Shown piece after piece: positions 60,548-64,000 of a stretch of DNA of 64,000 bases. The notes beneath the pieces are model-generated. The model had not been told where the DNA came from, did not search any database, and was given only the letters and a program-made list of their open reading frames with translations. A program made the position numbers and the translations under genes. Origin of the DNA: Pseudomonas sp. NBRC 111124 (GTDB taxonomy: Bacteria; Pseudomonadota; Gammaproteobacteria; Pseudomonadales; Pseudomonadaceae); contig NZ_BCBA01000107.1 of the NCBI RefSeq assembly GCF_001320245.1, forward strand, positions 1 through 64,000. The letters are read 5' to 3'. Position 1 is the first letter of the stretch; each line of letters starts with the position of its first letter.

Positions 60548-61510
60548 ATGACCCTCAAACAGCTCCGTTACCTGATTGCCATCGTCGAAGCGGGCAGCTT
60601 CTCCTCGGCTTCGCGCCGCGCCTACATTGCCCAGCCAGCCTTGAGCCGGCAGATCAGCCTGCTGGAAAGTGAACTGGAAATGCAGCTGCTCGACCGCCAG
60701 CACGACGGCATTGCCCTGACCGATGCCGGGCGCCAGCTCTATGAAGTCGCTCGGCAGGTGGTGCAGAAGCTCGACTCGGTGAAAGACGAGCTGAAATCCA
60801 GCCGCGGCGACCCCAAGGGCCACGTGGCCATTACCATCCCGGCCAGCGCCGCCGACCTGTTGCTGCCGGAAATCGTCAGGCGCGCCGAGCAGCGCTTCCC
60901 GGGCGTAACCCTGACGGTGTGGGACGGCCTCAGCCGCGAAGGCGGCCAGGCCATCGAGCTGGGCAAGGTGGACTTTGGCGTGGTGCCCAATGCCGAGGAG
61001 CTCGACCATGTCGAGGCCGAGCCGATCTTCACCGAGGCGTTGTACTGGGTCGGCGCCTCAGCACCGGGCGCCCCCGACACCATTACCCTAGCCGAAGCCA
61101 CCGCCACCCGCCTGGTGCTGCCGCCCCGGGCGCTACACTTGCGCCGGCGCATCGAGCAAGCCGCCATGCAAGCCGGCGTGCCGCTAACCGCAGCCTACGA
61201 ACAACAATCGGCGCCCGGCATCGCCAGCCTGGTGCGCGCAGGCCTGGCAGCGACCATCAGCAACTGGCCGCCGCTGAGCGAACTGCTCGAACCCACGGCG
61301 GCGCGGCGCATCGTCGAGCCGCGCATTACCCGCACCATCGCCTTGGCGCACTCCCGGCACAAGCCCCTGTCGTTCGCCGCCGGTTGCCTGCGCGACCTGG
61401 TGCGCAGCGTGCTGATCGACCTGGTCAACAGCGGCCGCTGGCGCGGCGAACTGATCGGCAAGGAGGCCGAGCCGCTGGCGTCCGTACTGGGCGTTCAGCT
61501 GGCGGTCTGA
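60548..61510 (+). CDS. LysR-family regulator
   Basis: The 320-residue LysR protein is of the Cbl/NAC-like group: LKQLRYLIAIVEAGSFSSASRRAYIAQPALSRQISLLESEL in residues 2-42 (HTH core AYIAQPALSRQISL). A substrate-binding domain follows, with the basic KPLSFAAGCLRDLVRS segment at its end. It is divergent from the DUF1329 gene and its end overlaps the convergent MFS gene by 16 bp. Likely targets are the DUF1329 gene and perhaps the MFS/acyl-CoA dehydrogenase pair. Confidence 0.87.
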   Translation: MTLKQLRYLIAIVEAGSFSSASRRAYIAQPALSRQISLLESELEMQLLDRQHDGIALTDAGRQLYEVARQVVQKLDSVKDELKSSRGDPKGHVAITIPASAADLLLPEIVRRAEQRFPGVTLTVWDGLSREGGQAIELGKVDFGVVPNAEELDHVEAEPIFTEALYWVGASAPGAPDTITLAEATATRLVLPPRALHLRRRIEQAAMQAGVPLTAAYEQQSAPGIASLVRAGLAATISNWPPLSELLEPTAARRIVEPRITRTIALAHSRHKPLSFAAGCLRDLVRSVLIDLVNSGRWRGELIGKEAEPLASVLGVQLAV

Positions 61511-62805
61511 GCGCGCGCGCGCCCGCCCGCTGCAACCGACTCGCCCAAGCGCTGCAGCGTGCGCTGCGGGTTCAAGGTGGCCAGACCGACCAGCCCGGCC
61601 ACCCCCAACACTGCCCCGCACACCAGGAACCCTTGGGCGTACCCCGCCGGGTGTTCAGCACCCGCGCCCTGCACCAGCAAGCCGGTCACTACCGGCGCTG
61701 CCAACCCGGCCAGTGAAGCGATGCCGTTGCCGATGGCCAGAATGCCGCCGCGCTGGCCCGCCGGGGTGAACTCGGCGAGCATCGCCGGGCCCACGGAATA
61801 CATGACCAAGGCCAGGCCACCGCTGAGGGTCAGCGCGGCAACCCGTGCGGCAGTGTTCAACCCGGGCAGCATCAGCGAGGCCGACAACAGGCCAGCCAGT
61901 ATCAGGCACCCTGAAACGAACACACCCCGTGCCAGCCGCGAAGGCAGGCCACGGCGCATCAGGCGCTGGGAGAACCAGGCCAGCAGCAGGCTCAGCGGCG
62001 TGGTCACGACCACGAACATGACAAAGATGTGCCCGGTCTGCAGCGGGTCGATGCCCAAACCCACCTGCAGGTAACTGGGCACCCAGGTCAGGGTCAGTGC
62101 CAACGACCAGTTGGCGGCGAAATGGCACAGGTAGTTGCCCAGCACACTGGGGTCACCCAGCAGCCTGCGATAAGGGATGGCCGGTTCATCGGCCTTGAGC
62201 TGGCTGGCACGCAGGCGCTCAAGGGTGCCTTCCTGGCCCAGCCGCCACCACAGCAGGCACCACACCAGGCCGACCGCCGCCAGGATGATGAAATTGCTGC
62301 GCCAGCCGTAATGCAGGCTGACCCAGGGGATCATCGCCCCGGCCACCAGTAGCCCCATGGCACTGCCGGCATGCAGCAGGGCCACCGGCAGGTTGCGCTG
62401 GTGGTTGGGGAACCACTTGTACAGCGCATGGGTGGCCACCGGCGATGCCGGCCCCTCACCAATGCCCAGCAATACGCGGCAGGCGACGATGGCCCACAGC
62501 GATGTGGCAAACAGCATCGGCAGCTGGATCAGCGCCCAGAACAGGCCCATGCCCAGCAGCAAGGTGCGGGTGGGCCGCCGGTTGGCCATGAAGCCACCGA
62601 TCACCGCCGAGAGGGCGAAGCACCAATGCAGCGCGCCGCCGATCAGGCCGAATTCGGTAGCCGTCAGGCCCAGCTCGGCGCTCATCGGCACCGCCACCAG
62701 GCCGATCACCACCTTGTCGAGAAAGTTGACCAGCATCAGCAGCGCCAGCAGCGCGGCCACCCGCCAGGCCGTGCGGGGGTTGGGCAGGGAAGCATCCAAA
62801 GTCAT
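61495..62805 (-). CDS. MFS transporter, anion:cation symporter (ACS) type
   Basis: The 436-residue protein has about 12 membrane helices. The first helix block VNFLDKVVIGLVAVPMSAELGLTATEFGLIGGALHW (in parts) is the D-galactonate/hexuronate-like ACS family signature; a WFPNHQRN segment lies at helix 4-5. These transporters bring organic acids into the cell. ATG 62805 has AAGAG about 10 nt ahead and lies in an A-rich Crc/Hfq motif region. The acyl-CoA dehydrogenase gene ends 65 bp upstream, so the two may be one unit. Confidence 0.87.
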   Translation of the reverse strand: MTLDASLPNPRTAWRVAALLALLMLVNFLDKVVIGLVAVPMSAELGLTATEFGLIGGALHWCFALSAVIGGFMANRRPTRTLLLGMGLFWALIQLPMLFATSLWAIVACRVLLGIGEGPASPVATHALYKWFPNHQRNLPVALLHAGSAMGLLVAGAMIPWVSLHYGWRSNFIILAAVGLVWCLLWWRLGQEGTLERLRASQLKADEPAIPYRRLLGDPSVLGNYLCHFAANWSLALTLTWVPSYLQVGLGIDPLQTGHIFVMFVVVTTPLSLLLAWFSQRLMRRGLPSRLARGVFVSGCLILAGLLSASLMLPGLNTAARVAALTLSGGLALVMYSVGPAMLAEFTPAGQRGGILAIGNGIASLAGLAAPVVTGLLVQGAGAEHPAGYAQGFLVCGAVLGVAGLVGLATLNPQRTLQRLGESVAAGGRARAQTAS

Positions 62806-62816
62806 GGCGAATACTC

Positions 62817-62827
62817 TTGTTATTGTT
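62817..62827 (-). promoter_or_regulatory. Hfq/Crc motif upstream of the MFS transporter
   Basis: On the minus strand AACAATAACAA contains two overlapping AAYAAYAA motifs immediately before the AAGAG ribosome site of the MFS gene. Confidence 0.55.
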
Positions 62828-62869
62828 GTGGGGGTGTTGCCAGAAGGCCGCCGCAACGGCGGCCCTCGG

Positions 62870-64000
62870 TCAGGCCGGCATCAGCACGCCTTTGGCGATG
62901 GTGTTGCGCTGGATCTCGCTGGTGCCGGTGAGGATACGCATCATCCGCGTGGCGCGGAAAATCCATTCCACCGGGTGGCCCTGCATCAACCCGGCGCCGC
63001 CGTGCACCTGCACCGCCTTGTCGGCGATGCGGAACACAGCCTCGGAGACGAACAGCTTGCACATCGGTGCCTGGGTGCGGATATCGCCCCCCGCATCGTT
63101 CACCTGCGCCGTGGCGTACACCATGCTGCGCGCAGCGTGCAGCTCGGTGGCCATGTCGGCGATCATGTGGTTGACCGCCTGGAACATGGCAATCGGTTGA
63201 CCAAACTGCTTGCGGCTGCGGGCATGTTCGATCGACAGGTTGAGGGCCAGGCCGGCCATACCCAGCAGGGTCGGGCAATGCAGCAGGCGATTGAGGGTAA
63301 TGCGCCCCATCGCCAGTTTGAAACCCTGGCCTTCTTCACCGATCAGGTTGGCCGCCGGCACGCGCACCTGATCGAGCACGATGTCACCATGGGCACCGCC
63401 ACCGGACATCACTGAATAGTCACTGTCGATTCGCACACCGGGGGCCTTGAGGTCGACGAAGAATGCAGATATACCCTGGGCGCCCTGCCCCGGCCCGGTC
63501 ACCGCCAGCAGCACCGCCAGGTCCGCGTAGGTGGCGCCGGAGATGTAGCGCTTGCTGCCACTGAGCACAAAGTGATCACCGTCACGGCGTGCCTGGGTGC
63601 GTATGGCGGTCGCATCCGAACCGGCCTCGGCTTCGGTCAGCGCAAAGCACACGGCTTTTTCGGCGCGGCATACCGGTTTCAGAAAGGCCTCGACCTGATA
63701 CGGGCTGGCCACCTTGAACAGGTGCCCGACCCGCGGCGGCCCCGACAGCTCGCCGAGCACATGCGGCGCGAGCATCGAACCGGTCAGCACCGTGGCCTCC
63801 TTTACCGCGCACAAGTCAGCCACGTTCAGGCCGGCGCCCCCCATGCTTTCGGGCAGCATGAAGGTGTACAGGCCTTGCTCGCTGGAGCGCTGCCACACCT
63901 GCCGCAGCACCGCCTGCGGATGGGGCCGAGCCCAATCCAGTTGCGCCTGCTGCTCCAGCGGGCGTACCTGATCGCGGACGAAGCCTTCGATGGCTTCGAT
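62870..64000 (-). CDS. Acyl-CoA dehydrogenase family protein, 5' end outside window
   Basis: The reading frame is open to base 64000, so the true start lies beyond the window; at least 376 residues are present. Flavin-domain motifs are clear: VCFALTEAEAGSDATAIRT and LSGSKRYISGATYADL, then helix-bundle sequences GQPIAMFQAVNHMIADMATEL and ADKAVQVHGGAGLMQGHPVEW. The usual catalytic Glu before GTSEIQ is Thr (RILTGTSEIQRN), and the alternative position in the helix GRITLNRLLHC is Asn. The chemistry may therefore differ from a standard dehydrogenase. It precedes the MFS gene on the same strand. Confidence 0.87.
   Translation of the reverse strand: MEAIEGFVRDQVRPLEQQAQLDWARPHPQAVLRQVWQRSSEQGLYTFMLPESMGGAGLNVADLCAVKEATVLTGSMLAPHVLGELSGPPRVGHLFKVASPYQVEAFLKPVCRAEKAVCFALTEAEAGSDATAIRTQARRDGDHFVLSGSKRYISGATYADLAVLLAVTGPGQGAQGISAFFVDLKAPGVRIDSDYSVMSGGGAHGDIVLDQVRVPAANLIGEEGQGFKLAMGRITLNRLLHCPTLLGMAGLALNLSIEHARSRKQFGQPIAMFQAVNHMIADMATELHAARSMVYATAQVNDAGGDIRTQAPMCKLFVSEAVFRIADKAVQVHGGAGLMQGHPVEWIFRATRMMRILTGTSEIQRNTIAKGVLMPA

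Overview
The window is about 64 kb of GC-rich chromosomal DNA, almost certainly from a fluorescent Pseudomonas of the P. putida group. The evidence is the glcC/glcDEFGB layout, a P. putida-type REP pair, FecI/FecR/TonB-receptor iron modules, A-rich Hfq/Crc (AANAANAA) motifs at catabolic gene starts, and many LysR/MocR regulators. No rRNA, tRNA, CRISPR array, integrase or insertion sequence was seen, so it reads as ordinary chromosome with accessory metabolic blocks. Both ends cut a gene: katG on the left and an acyl-CoA dehydrogenase on the right.

Layout. 1-4.2 kb: 5' part of katG, a divergent LysR gene with an OxyR-like site between them, a lipoprotein, a DUF2388 protein and a secreted M20 glutamate carboxypeptidase, closed by a perfect 31-bp inverted REP pair. 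4.2-11.6 kb: the glycolate block, glcC facing glcDEFG-glcB, with two identical 11-bp GlcC-type operators and a Crc/Hfq motif before glcD. It converts glycolate to glyoxylate and then malate. 11.6-18.5 kb: flavin reductase, MocR regulator, CynX-type transporter, AhpD-like protein, TSUP permease and a GST. 18.5-30.2 kb: two complete ECF sigma / FecR / TonB-receptor cell-surface-signalling sets on opposite strands, separated by an efflux/LysR pair and a 2-hydroxyacid dehydrogenase. 30.2-32.9 kb: acetyltransferase, a thioredoxin-reductase-like flavoprotein facing an Rrf2 regulator, and a disordered small protein.

32.9-37.6 kb is the most unusual part. It is a tight four-gene operon: a membrane protein, a membrane-domain/TIGR01777 epimerase, an 814-residue fusion, and a YceK-like lipoprotein. 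The fusion joins an alpha/beta-hydrolase-like domain, whose nucleophile position is Asn, to ATP-grasp and phosphohistidine domains laid out like a rifampicin phosphotransferase. I do not recognise it as a named system.

37.6-47.9 kb: LysE exporter, 5'-nucleotidase, P-loop kinase, TrbK-like lipoprotein, SDR, acetyltransferase, a two-gene ABC transporter with a fused double permease, a second GST, DUF1543, an NTF2-like protein and an orphan histidine kinase. 47.9-64 kb: a catabolic island with serine hydrolase, DUF1302 outer-membrane protein, thioesterase, Fe-alcohol dehydrogenase, acyl-CoA and 3-hydroxyacyl-CoA dehydrogenases, LysR, an SdsA-type alkylsulfatase, a DUF1329 protein, a second LysR, an MFS transporter and another acyl-CoA dehydrogenase. 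The inferred role is cleavage of alkyl sulfate or related esters and oxidation of the released alcohol. Four start regions in the island carry the same A-rich Crc/Hfq motif as glcD, which suggests common catabolite repression.
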